From assembly GCA_046263055.1 (NCBI GenBank), contig JBHELO010000073.1:1-64000 (forward strand): DNA of 64,000 bases, in the 5' to 3' direction. Positions within the stretch are counted from its first letter, which is position 1. Every line of letters begins with the position of its first letter. Below the pieces are notes generated by a model, which saw only the letters and a program-made list of their open reading frames with translations, did no database searches and had not been told where the DNA came from. Of the stretch, positions 55,912 through 64,000 are shown in pieces. The position numbers were made by a program, and so were the translations under genes. This DNA comes from DATAQC01 sp046263055. GTDB lineage: Bacteria; Actinomycetota; Acidimicrobiia; Acidimicrobiales; AC-14.

Positions 55912-57081
55912 TCAGGGGCCGGAGGACAGCTCGCCGCCACGTTCGAGATAGGGCCCGAACGCGTCCTCCACGTCGGCCGCCGACAGCCCGAAGTCGGCCA
56001 GGGCGTAGCGGTGGGCGCCGTGGCCGCCGGCCGGGTTGGCCGCCACCCAGGCCGCCATGTCGGCCGCCACGGTGGGGGACAGCGGGCGCCCCAGCCGGTC
56101 GTACACGGCGGCCACCGCCGCCACCGGATCGGCCACCAGGTCCCGGTAGGCCACGTCCACGAATGCCGCCTCCGCCTGTTGGGCCCGCACCGCCACGGCC
56201 CGGTGCACGGCCGTGGCCGCCCGTTGCAGGGCCGAGCGGCCCACGTCGGCTGGTGAGACGTCGTCGCTGTAGGCCCGCCGGAGGGTGTGCACGAGGCTGG
56301 CCCACGAGGCCACCGCCGCCGCCGGGTCTCGGTGGCACCACACGACCGTCGCACCGGGCAGGGCGGCCAGGAGGGCGTCCAGGTGGCCGAGGTGACCGGG
56401 CGACTTGAGCGCCCACGCGGTACCGGGCGGCGTCGAGGCGGACAGGACGCGCAGCTGAAGGGCGTAGGAGGCGTACTCGTCGGCCAGCGGCGCGGTGGCC
56501 AGCCACGACGAGTACTCGCGGGCGTCGAACATGTCGTCGAAGTGCTGGCTGGCGAAGGTGTTCTGCAGGAGGGCGTCGCACTCCTCGGGCCCGTCGGGGG
56601 TGGACGGGTGGATGGCCCGGAACCCGGGCACCAGGCGGTAGAAGGAGTCCAGCCAGCGGGCCGCGCGCTGGCGGGGCTCCTCGCCCGGAGGCCGGCCGGG
56701 AGGGGGCGGCACCGGGCGCAGGGCCTCCCAGAACCGCAGCACCCGGAAGGCGGGATCGAGCGCCAGCAGGTTGTGCAGCAGGGTCGTGGCGGTGCGGGGC
56801 AGGCCGGTGACCACCACCGGCGAGCCGAGGCTGCGTCCGGCCACGTCGGGGTGGGCGTCGACGTGGGCGGCCAGGTCGACCAGCGTCCGCAGGTGGCGAA
56901 CTGCCGCCCGGTACAGGACCTCGCGGCCGGTGGCGTTGAGGCGCCCGGTCCGCCGGCAGGACTCGACCAGCAGCTCCAGGGTGGCGAGGAACGGGACGTC
57001 GGGGCGCCCGCCCCCACCGGCCACCGCCGCCGCCACCAGCTCGTCCACCACGTCGGCCGTCGGGCGGTCGTCGGCGTTCAA
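55912..57081 (-). CDS. sulfotransferase-family protein
   Basis: 389 residues from a TTG start whose bases overlap the hydrolase TGA (TTGA), the only coupled start available. The PAPS-binding loop VVVTGLPRTATTLLHNLLALDP is intact, and the 3'-phosphate region ATVVWCHRDPAAAVASWASLVHTL follows. WALKSPGHLGHLDALLAALPGA and a C-terminal YRDLVADPVAAVAAVYDRLG match the bacterial sulfotransferase family. It would move sulfate from PAPS to a hydroxyl of a small molecule or lipid. Fourth gene of the CoA-transferase operon, with 116 bases before the protease gene. Confidence 0.82.
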   Translation of the reverse strand: MNADDRPTADVVDELVAAAVAGGGGRPDVPFLATLELLVESCRRTGRLNATGREVLYRAAVRHLRTLVDLAAHVDAHPDVAGRSLGSPVVVTGLPRTATTLLHNLLALDPAFRVLRFWEALRPVPPPPGRPPGEEPRQRAARWLDSFYRLVPGFRAIHPSTPDGPEECDALLQNTFASQHFDDMFDAREYSSWLATAPLADEYASYALQLRVLSASTPPGTAWALKSPGHLGHLDALLAALPGATVVWCHRDPAAAVASWASLVHTLRRAYSDDVSPADVGRSALQRAATAVHRAVAVRAQQAEAAFVDVAYRDLVADPVAAVAAVYDRLGRPLSPTVAADMAAWVAANPAGGHGAHRYALADFGLSAADVEDAFGPYLERGGELSSGP

Positions 57082-58019
57082 CGAGGGGGTGGCGGCGGGC
57101 GGTCCGCCCCCGCCGCCGTCGGGCTCCCGCCGCCGCCATGGTCCCCGGTCCCCGGCGGGCGACGGCGACGGACGGCGGCGAAAGCCCGGCGTACGGACGT
57201 GGCCACCGCCGCCGGGTCCTGCAGGGGCCCGAAGTGGCCGAGGCCGGCCAGCTCCTCGTGGCGCCCGGCCGGGAGCCGCTCGGCATGGGTCCGGCCCCGC
57301 TTCGGCGAGCAGCCGTCGCTCGCCGAGCCGCAGGCCACGGTCACCGGGCAGCCGACCTCGGGTAGCCGGGTGTAGGCGTCGTGGGCGGTGGCCATCTCGT
57401 ACACCTGGGCCTCGTCGTCGGGGTGGCACTTGAGGCGCATACGTCCGTCGCCGGTGTCGGCGAAGCCGTGGTCCACGTAGGCCCGCAGCGCGTCGGGATC
57501 CAGGGCGTCGAGCGGCGGCTTGGACGCGTAGTGCTGGCGCGCCTCCTCGCGCGACGCGAAGGTCGTGCGCCGGCGCCGGACCTGGGCGGCCAGCCAACTG
57601 TCCTCGTCGCGGCCCAGGGGCGGGTCGGCGGGGACGATCACCGGCTCGTAGCAGTAGATGGCGGCGAAGGTGCCGGGCCGGGCCTGCTCGGCCATGAGCA
57701 CCGCCGTCCCCCCGCTCGAGTGCCCGAAGCCGAAGGGATGGTGGAGGCCGAGGCCGTCGACCACGGCCAGCACGTCGGTGGCCAGCCCGTACCAGTCCAG
57801 GGCCGGGCCGGGGGGCAGCCGGGAGTCCCCGTGGCCACGGCTGTCGAAGGCGATCACGTGGAAGTCGGGGGCCAGGTGGCGGGCCAGGGGCCCGAGCACC
57901 AGGCCGTGGAAGCCGGCGGCGTGGGCCGCCACCAGTGGGGGGCCGGACCCGCCCAGGTCGTGGGTGGCGATGCGGGCCCCGTCGGCGGCGGTGACGGCGG
58001 TGACGGCGGGCCGGCTCAC
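57078..58019 (-). CDS. alpha/beta hydrolase
   Basis: 313 residues from a GTG overlapping the ligase stop. Fold landmarks: PPLVAAHAAGFHG, DFHVIAFDSRGHGDSRLPPG, nucleophile elbow GFGHSSGGTAV, a cap rich in Arg (VRRRRTTFASREEARQHYASKP) and ELAGLGHFGPLQDP with the catalytic histidine; VACGSASDGCSP holds the likely acid. A Pro-rich tail (PPGTGDHGGGGSP...) extends past the domain. It may hydrolyse a CoA thioester or ester made by its operon partners. Substrate unknown. Confidence 0.82.
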   Translation of the reverse strand: MSRPAVTAVTAADGARIATHDLGGSGPPLVAAHAAGFHGLVLGPLARHLAPDFHVIAFDSRGHGDSRLPPGPALDWYGLATDVLAVVDGLGLHHPFGFGHSSGGTAVLMAEQARPGTFAAIYCYEPVIVPADPPLGRDEDSWLAAQVRRRRTTFASREEARQHYASKPPLDALDPDALRAYVDHGFADTGDGRMRLKCHPDDEAQVYEMATAHDAYTRLPEVGCPVTVACGSASDGCSPKRGRTHAERLPAGRHEELAGLGHFGPLQDPAAVATSVRRAFAAVRRRRPPGTGDHGGGGSPTAAGADRPPPPPR

Positions 58020-59605
58020 CGCGCCCGCCAGCGGGTGCAGGCCCGCTCGCCGGACAGGACCTGCTCGCGCAGTGCCGCCCTGTCCACCTTGCCGATGACG
58101 GTGCGGGGGATGGCGTCCACCAGGCACAGCTCGTCGGGAAGCTTGTGGCGGGCCAGCACCGGTGACAGGAACTCCCGCAGCTCGGCCAGACCGGGCACCG
58201 CCCCGTCGAGGGGTACCACGCAGGCGCAGATGGCCTCGCCCAGCACCGGGTCGGGCGTGGCCACCACCGCGCTGTCGGCCACCGCCGGGTGCAGGCGCAT
58301 GGCCGTCTCCACCTCGCTGGGCGACACGTGCAGGCCGCCCCGGTTCACCAGCTCCTTCAGGCGGCCGAGCACGTAGATGCGGCCGTCGGGGTCCACCCGG
58401 CCGAGGTCCCCCGTGCGGTACCACCCGTCGGTGGCGGCCGGCGGCTGCTTCCAGTAGGGCACCGGGAGGCGGGCGCCGAAGGCGATCTCGCCGGTGGCGC
58501 CGGTCGGGAGGACGGTGTGGCCGCCCGGTTCCAGGATGGCGACGGTCCCGTCCGGCGGCGTGCCCTCGGGGCCCCGGTAGACGAGGCCGCCGACCGAGCC
58601 CCGCCGGATGTCGTCGGCGTCGGTGGTCAGCGCCGTGAAGTTCTCGCTGCAGCCGTAGACGTACAGGAGGTTCGGCGCCAGCCGCTCGTAGATCTGCTCC
58701 ACCAGCGGGCGGGGGAGCATGGAGGCGGCGGAGATGGCCCACCGCAGGCTCTCCACCCGATGGCGCCCGGGGTCGAGGGCGGCGAGCAGCAGGGTGAAGT
58801 GGGCGGGCATGCCGGGCAGCACGGTGACGCCCTCGTCGGTCACCGCCTGGAGGGCGGCCCGGGGCGAGAACCGCTCGGCCAGGACCAGGCGGCCGCCGCT
58901 GAGCAGGGCCATCTCGGCCAGCCGCATGCCGAACACGTGGGCCATGGGCAGGTACAGCAGGTGGACGTCGTCGGGGCCGGGGCGGAAGGCGTCGGCGAAG
59001 AACTGCATCTTTCCCCAGCACGCCGGCAGGGTCTCCATCACCGCCTTGGGGGTGCCGGTGGTGCCCGACGTCAGAAGGAGGTGCGACGTCTCCAACGGCC
59101 CGTGGGGCGGGGCCCAGTCGGCCAGCTCCTCGGGTCCGTCCACCAGGTCGGCCAGGCGGTGGTGGGGGTCGTCGTCGGCCACCCCGTCGAGGATGATCCG
59201 CGTCCCCGGAGATGCCTCCCGCACCGCCCGCACCGGCGCCAGCGGGTCGTCCAGGCCGGGGCGGGGGCGGTAGACGAGGGCCGAAGCCTCGGTCTGGGCG
59301 GCCAGCCAGGCCAGCTCCCGGCCGGTGAGGTCGTTGTCGGTGCCGACGTGGACGGCCCCCACCGCCCACGCCGCGTTGAGGGCCAGCAGGTGCTCGGGGG
59401 AGTTGGGGAGCTGGCACACCACCCGGTCGCCCCCCCGGATGCCGAGGCACCGGTAGGCGGCGGCCAGGCGGGCCACGCCCCGGCCGACGTCGTCGTAGGT
59501 CATGGTGGCCCCGCCGAAGGTCACCGCCGGCCGCCGCCCCCACCGGCGGCAGGCGGCGGCCAGGCTGGGCGCCAGGCGGTCCGGCGGCCAGGCCACGTCG
59601 GTCAT
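58016..59605 (-). CDS. acyl-CoA ligase (ANL superfamily)
   Basis: 529 residues, ATG overlapping the CoA-transferase stop (ATGA). Motifs: LLLTSGTTGTPKAVME, YLPMAHVFGMRLAEMALL, VYGCSENFTALTTD, WYRTGDLGRVDPDGRIYVLGRLKELVNRGGLHVSPSEVE and TVIGKVDR. The YGCSE stretch differs from the common YGxTE. It resembles medium-chain or aryl acid ligases. It would activate an acid to its adenylate and CoA ester for the neighbouring CoA-transferase, hydrolase and sulfotransferase. Confidence 0.85.
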   Translation of the reverse strand: MTDVAWPPDRLAPSLAAACRRWGRRPAVTFGGATMTYDDVGRGVARLAAAYRCLGIRGGDRVVCQLPNSPEHLLALNAAWAVGAVHVGTDNDLTGRELAWLAAQTEASALVYRPRPGLDDPLAPVRAVREASPGTRIILDGVADDDPHHRLADLVDGPEELADWAPPHGPLETSHLLLTSGTTGTPKAVMETLPACWGKMQFFADAFRPGPDDVHLLYLPMAHVFGMRLAEMALLSGGRLVLAERFSPRAALQAVTDEGVTVLPGMPAHFTLLLAALDPGRHRVESLRWAISAASMLPRPLVEQIYERLAPNLLYVYGCSENFTALTTDADDIRRGSVGGLVYRGPEGTPPDGTVAILEPGGHTVLPTGATGEIAFGARLPVPYWKQPPAATDGWYRTGDLGRVDPDGRIYVLGRLKELVNRGGLHVSPSEVETAMRLHPAVADSAVVATPDPVLGEAICACVVPLDGAVPGLAELREFLSPVLARHKLPDELCLVDAIPRTVIGKVDRAALREQVLSGERACTRWRAR

Positions 59606-61368
59606 CCGAACGCCCACGGCGAGCGGGGGGCCCGGCCGTCGGTGCCGACTGGCTCGAACAGCCCGGTGAGGCGAGGGTCGACCAGGACGGCCGTCAGGTC
59701 GTCGGGGGCCACCGCCGCGGGCAGCCCGGCGTCGCCCAGCAGGCCCTCCCACTCGGCCGCCGGACGGCTGGTGAGGCAGTCGGCCAGGGCCCGCTCGGCG
59801 GCGGCCGGGGGGCCGTCCTCGTGAGCCACCCCACAGACCTCACACAGGCGCGCCAAAGCGTCGTCGCCCTCCACGCTGACCACCAGCATGCCGTCGGCGG
59901 TGGGCAGCGGGTGGTCGAGCAGCCCCCACACCGGTCGCCCCCGGCGGCGGCCGATCTCGGTGCCGGCGGCCATGGCACCGAGCACGTGGGCCTGCACGGC
60001 CATGGCCCCGGCGAGGAGCGAGGACCGCACCTCCCACGGCCCGCCGGCCAGCTCCCGGCGGTAGAGCCCGGTCAGGATGCCCTCGGCGCCCACCAGCCCG
60101 CCGACCACGTCACACAGCACCATCCGGGTGGGGAACGGCGGCTCGTCCTCCGGGTTGAGGCCGTTGCCCACCCCGGCGTAGGCCTGGACCAGGAAGTCGG
60201 TGCCCAGGAGGCGCCCGGCCGGCGGGCGGTCGCTCCATCCCGAGGCGTGGGCGTACACCAGGCGGCGATGGCGCGCCGCCAGGTCGTCGAACTCGAGGCC
60301 CCACTCGGCGGCCTTGCCGGGGCGCCAGTTGTGGAGGAAGACGTCGGCGCCGGCCACCAGCTCCACCAGCTCGCCCCGCTGGGCCGGGCTCCCGAGGTCG
60401 AGGGTCACAGTCTCCTTGCCCCGGTGCAGGCACAGGGCCGACCGCCCGTAGTCGCCGCCCGGCGGCTGGACCCGCACCACGTCGGCCCCCAGCATGCGCA
60501 GCAGCATCCCCGCGAACGGCCCCTGGATGCGGCTGGTGGCCTCCACCACGCGGATGCCGGCGAGGGGGAGGGGGGCAGGCGCCGCCCCGAGGCGGGCGAG
60601 GGGGGCGGCCGGGAGGGGCTCCCCGGGGGCGTCCAGCGGGCGCACCAGGGGGTGGCCGACACCGTTGCGCTCGGTCAGGACCTCGGTGTAGCCGCGGAGG
60701 GGGGTGAGGCTCATGCCGACCTCGGCCGCCACCCGGCGCAGCTCGACCAGGCCCCACCGGCCGGCAGCCTCGTGCAGGCCCGGTGGCAGCGTGCAGGTGG
60801 CCCGCTCGAACCGCCACTGGAACATGGTCCACGCCCGGCCCAGGTCGGCGTCGCCGGCGCCCAGGCGGGACCAGAACGCGGCCCACGGCTCGGGGTCCAG
60901 GGTCTCGATCTCGAACCACCGGCCGTCGGCGCTGCAAAACGGTGGGCCTGGAGCGGGAAGCGGGCTCCCGGGGACGGCGTCGCCCAGGGCGGTGGCCACC
61001 ACGAAGTAGTTGGACAGGAGGAGCAGGGCGGCCTGCACCACCGACGTGTGCACCACGGGGATGGTGGCCCCCCGGAGCCTGGCGATCCCGCCGGCCAGCG
61101 CCCCCTGGGCAGCCAGCAAGCCGGCCGCCACCGACGCCACCTCCAGGCCAACGCGCCGGGGGCGGCCCCGGTCCCGGCCGTGCACGGCCATGATCCCGCT
61201 CAGGGCCTGGATGGAGGCCTCGCTGGCCGGCGCGCCGGCGGGGACGTGAGCCGGGCCGTACCAGCTGACCGGCGTCGCCACCTCGGCCAGCTCCCCCCCG
61301 CCCAGGGGGGCCAGGCGGCGGGCGCACGTCTCCGTAGCCAGGTCAGGGCCCGCCTCGGAACTGGTCAT
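59602..61368 (-). CDS. type III CoA-transferase (CaiB/BaiF), tandem-domain form
   Basis: 588 residues, GGGAGGCGA before the ATG. The C-terminal ~330 residues start with GIRVVEATSRIQGPFAGMLLRMLGADVVRVQPPGGD, the classic family opening, and include LHRGKETVTLDLGSPAQR and VFLHNWRPGKAAEWGLEFDDL. The N-terminal ~250 residues (SWYGPAHVPAGAPASEASIQALSGIM, VGLEVASVAAGLLAAQGALAGG) look like a second, incomplete copy. Such double forms occur in acyl-CoA metabolism of actinobacteria. It would move CoA between acids, and it heads the leftward operon. Confidence 0.85.
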   Translation of the reverse strand: MTSSEAGPDLATETCARRLAPLGGGELAEVATPVSWYGPAHVPAGAPASEASIQALSGIMAVHGRDRGRPRRVGLEVASVAAGLLAAQGALAGGIARLRGATIPVVHTSVVQAALLLLSNYFVVATALGDAVPGSPLPAPGPPFCSADGRWFEIETLDPEPWAAFWSRLGAGDADLGRAWTMFQWRFERATCTLPPGLHEAAGRWGLVELRRVAAEVGMSLTPLRGYTEVLTERNGVGHPLVRPLDAPGEPLPAAPLARLGAAPAPLPLAGIRVVEATSRIQGPFAGMLLRMLGADVVRVQPPGGDYGRSALCLHRGKETVTLDLGSPAQRGELVELVAGADVFLHNWRPGKAAEWGLEFDDLAARHRRLVYAHASGWSDRPPAGRLLGTDFLVQAYAGVGNGLNPEDEPPFPTRMVLCDVVGGLVGAEGILTGLYRRELAGGPWEVRSSLLAGAMAVQAHVLGAMAAGTEIGRRRGRPVWGLLDHPLPTADGMLVVSVEGDDALARLCEVCGVAHEDGPPAAAERALADCLTSRPAAEWEGLLGDAGLPAAVAPDDLTAVLVDPRLTGLFEPVGTDGRAPRSPWAFG

Positions 61369-61434
61369 TCGCCTCCCGTCACGTGACGCCCGTGCGCCGA
61401 GATGCCCGCCAGCCCGGCATGTGCAGTGCCGGCC

Positions 61435-61440
61435 AGTGTA
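61435..61440 (-). promoter_or_regulatory. -10-like box (TACACT) for the CoA-transferase operon
   Basis: Minus-strand TACACT fits TANNNT and lies 66 bases before the ATG in a divergent gap. It would give a leader containing the GGGAGG ribosome binding site. No -35 is obvious. Confidence 0.3.
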
Positions 61441-61511
61441 CGGGCGCCACGGGAACCGGATCGCGACCGCGGCCGTCCAAGCCCCCGTTAGACCACGAAG
61501 GGAGCGAGCGG

Positions 61512-62498
61512 GTGCGACGGGTTCGGGTGCGATCGGTGCGACGGTGGGTGGTGGTCGGGGTGGGGGCCCTGGTGGTGGCGGGCGCCGCCCAGGCCGGGAT
61601 CAGCCGGCTTGGAGGCCGGTCGGCAGCCGCCCGGGGCGGCCCGGTGGCGGCGCCCGCCGGGCCGGCGGTGGGGGGGCGGGCGGGGAGCGTGCCGGCGGCG
61701 GGGGCGGCGACGGCCGCCGACGGCTCGGCGTCCAACGGGGCGGTGTCCGCCGCGCCAGGGGCGCCGGTCCCGGCACCCGCAACCGCGCCGGGCGGCGGCT
61801 CGGACGTGCCCATCGCCCAACCGAAGGTGGTCCGCACCGCCGAGATGGACATCCAGGTGGCGGCGGGCACGTTCGCAGCCGCCTTCGACCGGGTGTCGTC
61901 GGTGGCCGCCGCCAACGGGGGCTTCGTGGCCTCGTCGTCGTCGTCCACGGGCGGGCGGGCCCACGCCGGCAGCCTCGACCTGCGGGTGCCGTCCGACCGC
62001 TTCGACACCGCCCGGGAGGCGGTTCGGGCCCTGGGGAAGGTCCAGGGTGAGTCGCTGCGGGGCCAGGACGTCTCCGGCCAGCTGGTGGACTACGACGCCC
62101 GCATCACCAGCCTGACGGCCCAGGAGGACGCCCTGCGCACCATCCTGTCCTCGGCCAAGGCGGTGGGCGACGTGCTCAGCGTGCAGTCCAGCCTGTTCGG
62201 CGTGCGCCAGCAGATCGAGCAGCTCCAGGCGGCGCGCGCCTCCCTCGACCAGTCGGCCACGTTCTCCTCCATCACCGTCGCCCTGTCCGAGCCGGGGGCG
62301 GCCGTCACCACCCCGCCCCGTCCGGCCCGGGGCCTGGCCCACAGCCTCCGACTGGCGGCCGACGGCGCTCTGGCCGTGGTCGGGGGGATGATCGTGGTCA
62401 CCGGGTGGGCGGTGCCGGTGGCCGGCGTGGGCCTCCTGGTGTGGGGGATCGGGTGGCTGCTACGCCGGCGCAGCCTCCGCCGCCTGCCTGCCACCTAG
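61512..62498 (+). CDS. DUF4349 membrane protein
   Basis: 328 residues from GTG 61512 (AAGGGAG upstream); a longer frame from 61383 has no ribosome binding site. An N-terminal signal-anchor (WVVVGVGALVVAGAAQAG) is followed by an Ala/Pro/Gly-rich linker. The DUF4349 domain is at ~110-270: VRTAEMDIQVAAG, VAAANGGFVASSSSS, LDLRVPSDRFDTAREAV, VSGQLVDYDARITSL, and a coiled coil LFGVRQQIEQLQAARASLDQ. A C-terminal transmembrane helix pair (VVGGMIVVTGWAVPVAGVGLLVWGIG) and RRRSLRR close it. The role of the family is unknown; membrane location is clear. Confidence 0.82.
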   Translation: MRRVRVRSVRRWVVVGVGALVVAGAAQAGISRLGGRSAAARGGPVAAPAGPAVGGRAGSVPAAGAATAADGSASNGAVSAAPGAPVPAPATAPGGGSDVPIAQPKVVRTAEMDIQVAAGTFAAAFDRVSSVAAANGGFVASSSSSTGGRAHAGSLDLRVPSDRFDTAREAVRALGKVQGESLRGQDVSGQLVDYDARITSLTAQEDALRTILSSAKAVGDVLSVQSSLFGVRQQIEQLQAARASLDQSATFSSITVALSEPGAAVTTPPRPARGLAHSLRLAADGALAVVGGMIVVTGWAVPVAGVGLLVWGIGWLLRRRSLRRLPAT

Positions 62499-62641
62499 GT
62501 GGCTGGGGGCTCGAGCCGGCGCAGGATGGCCACAGTCTCCCGGTCGAGCCAGTCGTTCACCGCCTGCGCACGGGGCGAATGGTCGGGCCGCCGGCCGGGG
62601 TAGTGGGGGGGCGACCATCCCCGTCACACGGAGGTTCGCCC

Positions 62642-62923
62642 ATGCCCGAGCAGGAGTCACAGTCCCACCAGGAGTCACAGGCCTCGGCGGGGGCGCCGTC
62701 GGAGATCCCGGACCTCCCCGAGCCCGGCCAGGGGATGGTGATCGACTACCTGTCGAAGTCCCAGTCCCAGGTTCCCGGCCGCGCCGGCGGGCCGGGCGGC
62801 ACTCAGGTCACCCTCGGCCTGGAGGCGGACGTCGACGACGGGCGGGCGGCCCGGCCCCTCGGCCATCCCGGCGCCCTCCCCGGCGAGGAGCCGGCCCCGG
62901 GCGACAACTCCCGACCCGGCTAG
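62642..62923 (+). CDS. small hydrophilic protein, unknown
   Basis: 93 residues. GGAGG eight bases before the ATG makes this start convincing. The product is Gln/Ser/Gly/Pro-rich and probably disordered: MPEQESQSHQESQ, then PDLPEPGQGMVIDYLSKSQ and a Gly/Pro/Asp tail. No signal, cysteine or membrane segment. It ends seven bases from the convergent amine-oxidase gene. Function not recognisable. Confidence 0.55.
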   Translation: MPEQESQSHQESQASAGAPSEIPDLPEPGQGMVIDYLSKSQSQVPGRAGGPGGTQVTLGLEADVDDGRAARPLGHPGALPGEEPAPGDNSRPG

Positions 62924-62930
62924 GCGTCGG

Positions 62931-64000
62931 CTAGGCGGGGGAGCCGCCACCCCCGCCGAAGGTGGCCGCCACCTGGGCGGCGGCCCGGTGGCCGGAGCGC
63001 ACCGCACCCTCCATGTGGCCGCCGCCCACCGCCTCGGTCTCCGCTCCCGCCCACACCAGGCGGCCGCCCATGCGGGGCTCGGCCAGAGCGGGGTGGCCGT
63101 AGGCCAGGGGCTCGCCGTCCACCCACCACCATTCGTCGTCGGCGGTGTTGGCGTCGGCCGACCAGTCCCGTTCCAGGTACTGGACGGGATCGGCCGCCTC
63201 GGGGCCGAACAGCCGCCCGAGGTGGGCCATGACCTCGGGGGCCCGGTCGGCGGCCGCCTGCGCCCGCCAGGCGTCGTCGCCGGCTAGGAAACCCCACAGG
63301 GCGGCCATCGATCCGTCCGGCGTGCAGGCGTCGTGCACCTCACGCAGCGGTCCGCGGTCGCTGGAGGCGAACCCCGCCAGCCCGGCGTCGCGCCAGAACG
63401 GCCGCTCGTAGAGGGCCACGCACTTGACGGCGGCGGCCATCCAGGTGGAGGTGCCGTGCATGGCGGCGGTCAGGGCGTCGGGCAGCAAAGGCGTGAACCG
63501 GAGTCGCTCGAGAGCGAGCCGGGGCGGGAGGGCCACCACCACCGCCCGGCAGTCGATGCCGGACTCGTCACCGCCGGCGTCGACCACAGTGACCGCCATC
63601 CCGCCGGCGCCCGACGCCACCACCTCGGTGGCCGAGGTGGCCAGGTGCAACGAGCCGTCCGGCAGGCGGTGGGCCAGGCGGCGGCACAGATCGGCGGCAC
63701 CGCCGGCGACGCGCAGCTCGGCCGGCGAGGGCGGCGGCAGGTCGACGGTGGCGGGTGCGGTGGTGGGCGCCCGTTCGACGACACCGGCCCCCGATGCGAA
63801 CTGGGGGAACAGGTCGACGCCCAGGCGGGCGGCCAAGGCCAGCATTGACGGCTGGTCCTCCCAGACCCACGTGGCACCCAGGTCGACCCAGCCGCCGGCC
63901 CCGGCCGCCTCCGGGGCCACGGTGAGGATGCGGCCACCCACCCGGTCGCGGGCCTCGATCACGGCCACCGACCGGCCGGCTGCGGCCAGGGCGTCGGCGG
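62931..64000 (-). CDS. flavin-containing amine oxidase (N-terminus outside window)
   Basis: The frame enters from the right edge and ends at 62931; 355 residues plus part of a codon are visible. It begins within the FAD-binding fold (ALAAAGRSVAVIEARDRVGGRILT, the ERVGGR motif). LGATWVWEDQPSMLALAARLG, VVVALPPRLALERLRF and the C-terminal RLVWAGAETEAVGGGHMEGAVRSG, the monoamine-oxidase FAD-closing motif, follow. The dinucleotide GxGxxG start is missing only because of the window edge. It would oxidise a primary or secondary amine or amino acid. The substrate pocket gives no clue. Confidence 0.85.
   Translation of the reverse strand, partial: ADALAAAGRSVAVIEARDRVGGRILTVAPEAAGAGGWVDLGATWVWEDQPSMLALAARLGVDLFPQFASGAGVVERAPTTAPATVDLPPPSPAELRVAGGAADLCRRLAHRLPDGSLHLATSATEVVASGAGGMAVTVVDAGGDESGIDCRAVVVALPPRLALERLRFTPLLPDALTAAMHGTSTWMAAAVKCVALYERPFWRDAGLAGFASSDRGPLREVHDACTPDGSMAALWGFLAGDDAWRAQAAADRAPEVMAHLGRLFGPEAADPVQYLERDWSADANTADDEWWWVDGEPLAYGHPALAEPRMGGRLVWAGAETEAVGGGHMEGAVRSGHRAAAQVAATFGGGGGSPA

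Overview
The window looks like a chromosomal stretch of a very GC-rich actinobacterium. Third codon positions are almost all G or C and GTG starts are frequent. Start/stop overlaps of the GTGA/ATGA type link most co-directional genes. Gene content (archaeal-type aspartyl-tRNA synthetase, a glgC-phosphoribulokinase-otsA block, LAxTG-type surface proteins) suggests Acidimicrobiia or a neighbour; that placement is inference. No rRNA, tRNA, insertion sequence or CRISPR array was found.

Layout. 1-4.8 kb is an accessory patch: the edge of a GAF/ANTAR-type regulator, a possible antitoxin remnant, two small actinobacterial proteins, an N-terminally truncated MazF-like toxin and a 693-residue eCIS-core (DUF4157) protein with a possible Cys-His-Asp enzyme domain. 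5.1-8.8 kb is a three-gene carbohydrate operon (glgC, phosphoribulokinase, GT20 synthase). 9-13.3 kb holds envelope genes (L,D-transpeptidase, beta-propeller, beta-helix protein, peptidoglycan-binding protein). 13.7-21.2 kb is a complete peptide/nickel-type ABC importer (fused double ATPase, two permeases, lipoprotein), interrupted by a surface protein whose homologue lies at 22.4-23.6 kb. 23.7-29.6 kb carries a chorismate-lyase-like protein, a secreted protein, a DrrA/DrrB-like exporter, AspRS, a metallo-beta-lactamase-fold enzyme and a cupredoxin-like lipoprotein.

29.6-47.1 kb is the most interesting part: a nonribosomal peptide synthetase locus. A rightward arm (three NRPS genes) starts from a divergent leaderless promoter shared with a glycosyltransferase. 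It collides tail-to-tail with a leftward arm (glycosyltransferase, class III aminotransferase, VOC protein, adenylation-carrier protein). The first NRPS protein has a condensation domain lying inside a degenerate adenylation domain. The second starts with only half a condensation domain and carries an adenylation domain whose hand-read code matches glycine, with an embedded N-methyltransferase, which predicts a sarcosine unit. No thioesterase is visible. The product is unknown to me.

47.4-64 kb: a second beta-helix protein, then an SDR / diiron PaaA-PaaC-like / unknown / benzoate-CoA-ligase-like operon, a third beta-helix protein with a DUF1508 domain, and a long leftward set (type III CoA-transferase, acyl-CoA ligase, alpha/beta hydrolase, sulfotransferase, then a subtilase followed by a small propeptide-like protein). 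The right edge has a DUF4349 membrane protein, a small hydrophilic protein and a flavin amine oxidase cut by the window end.
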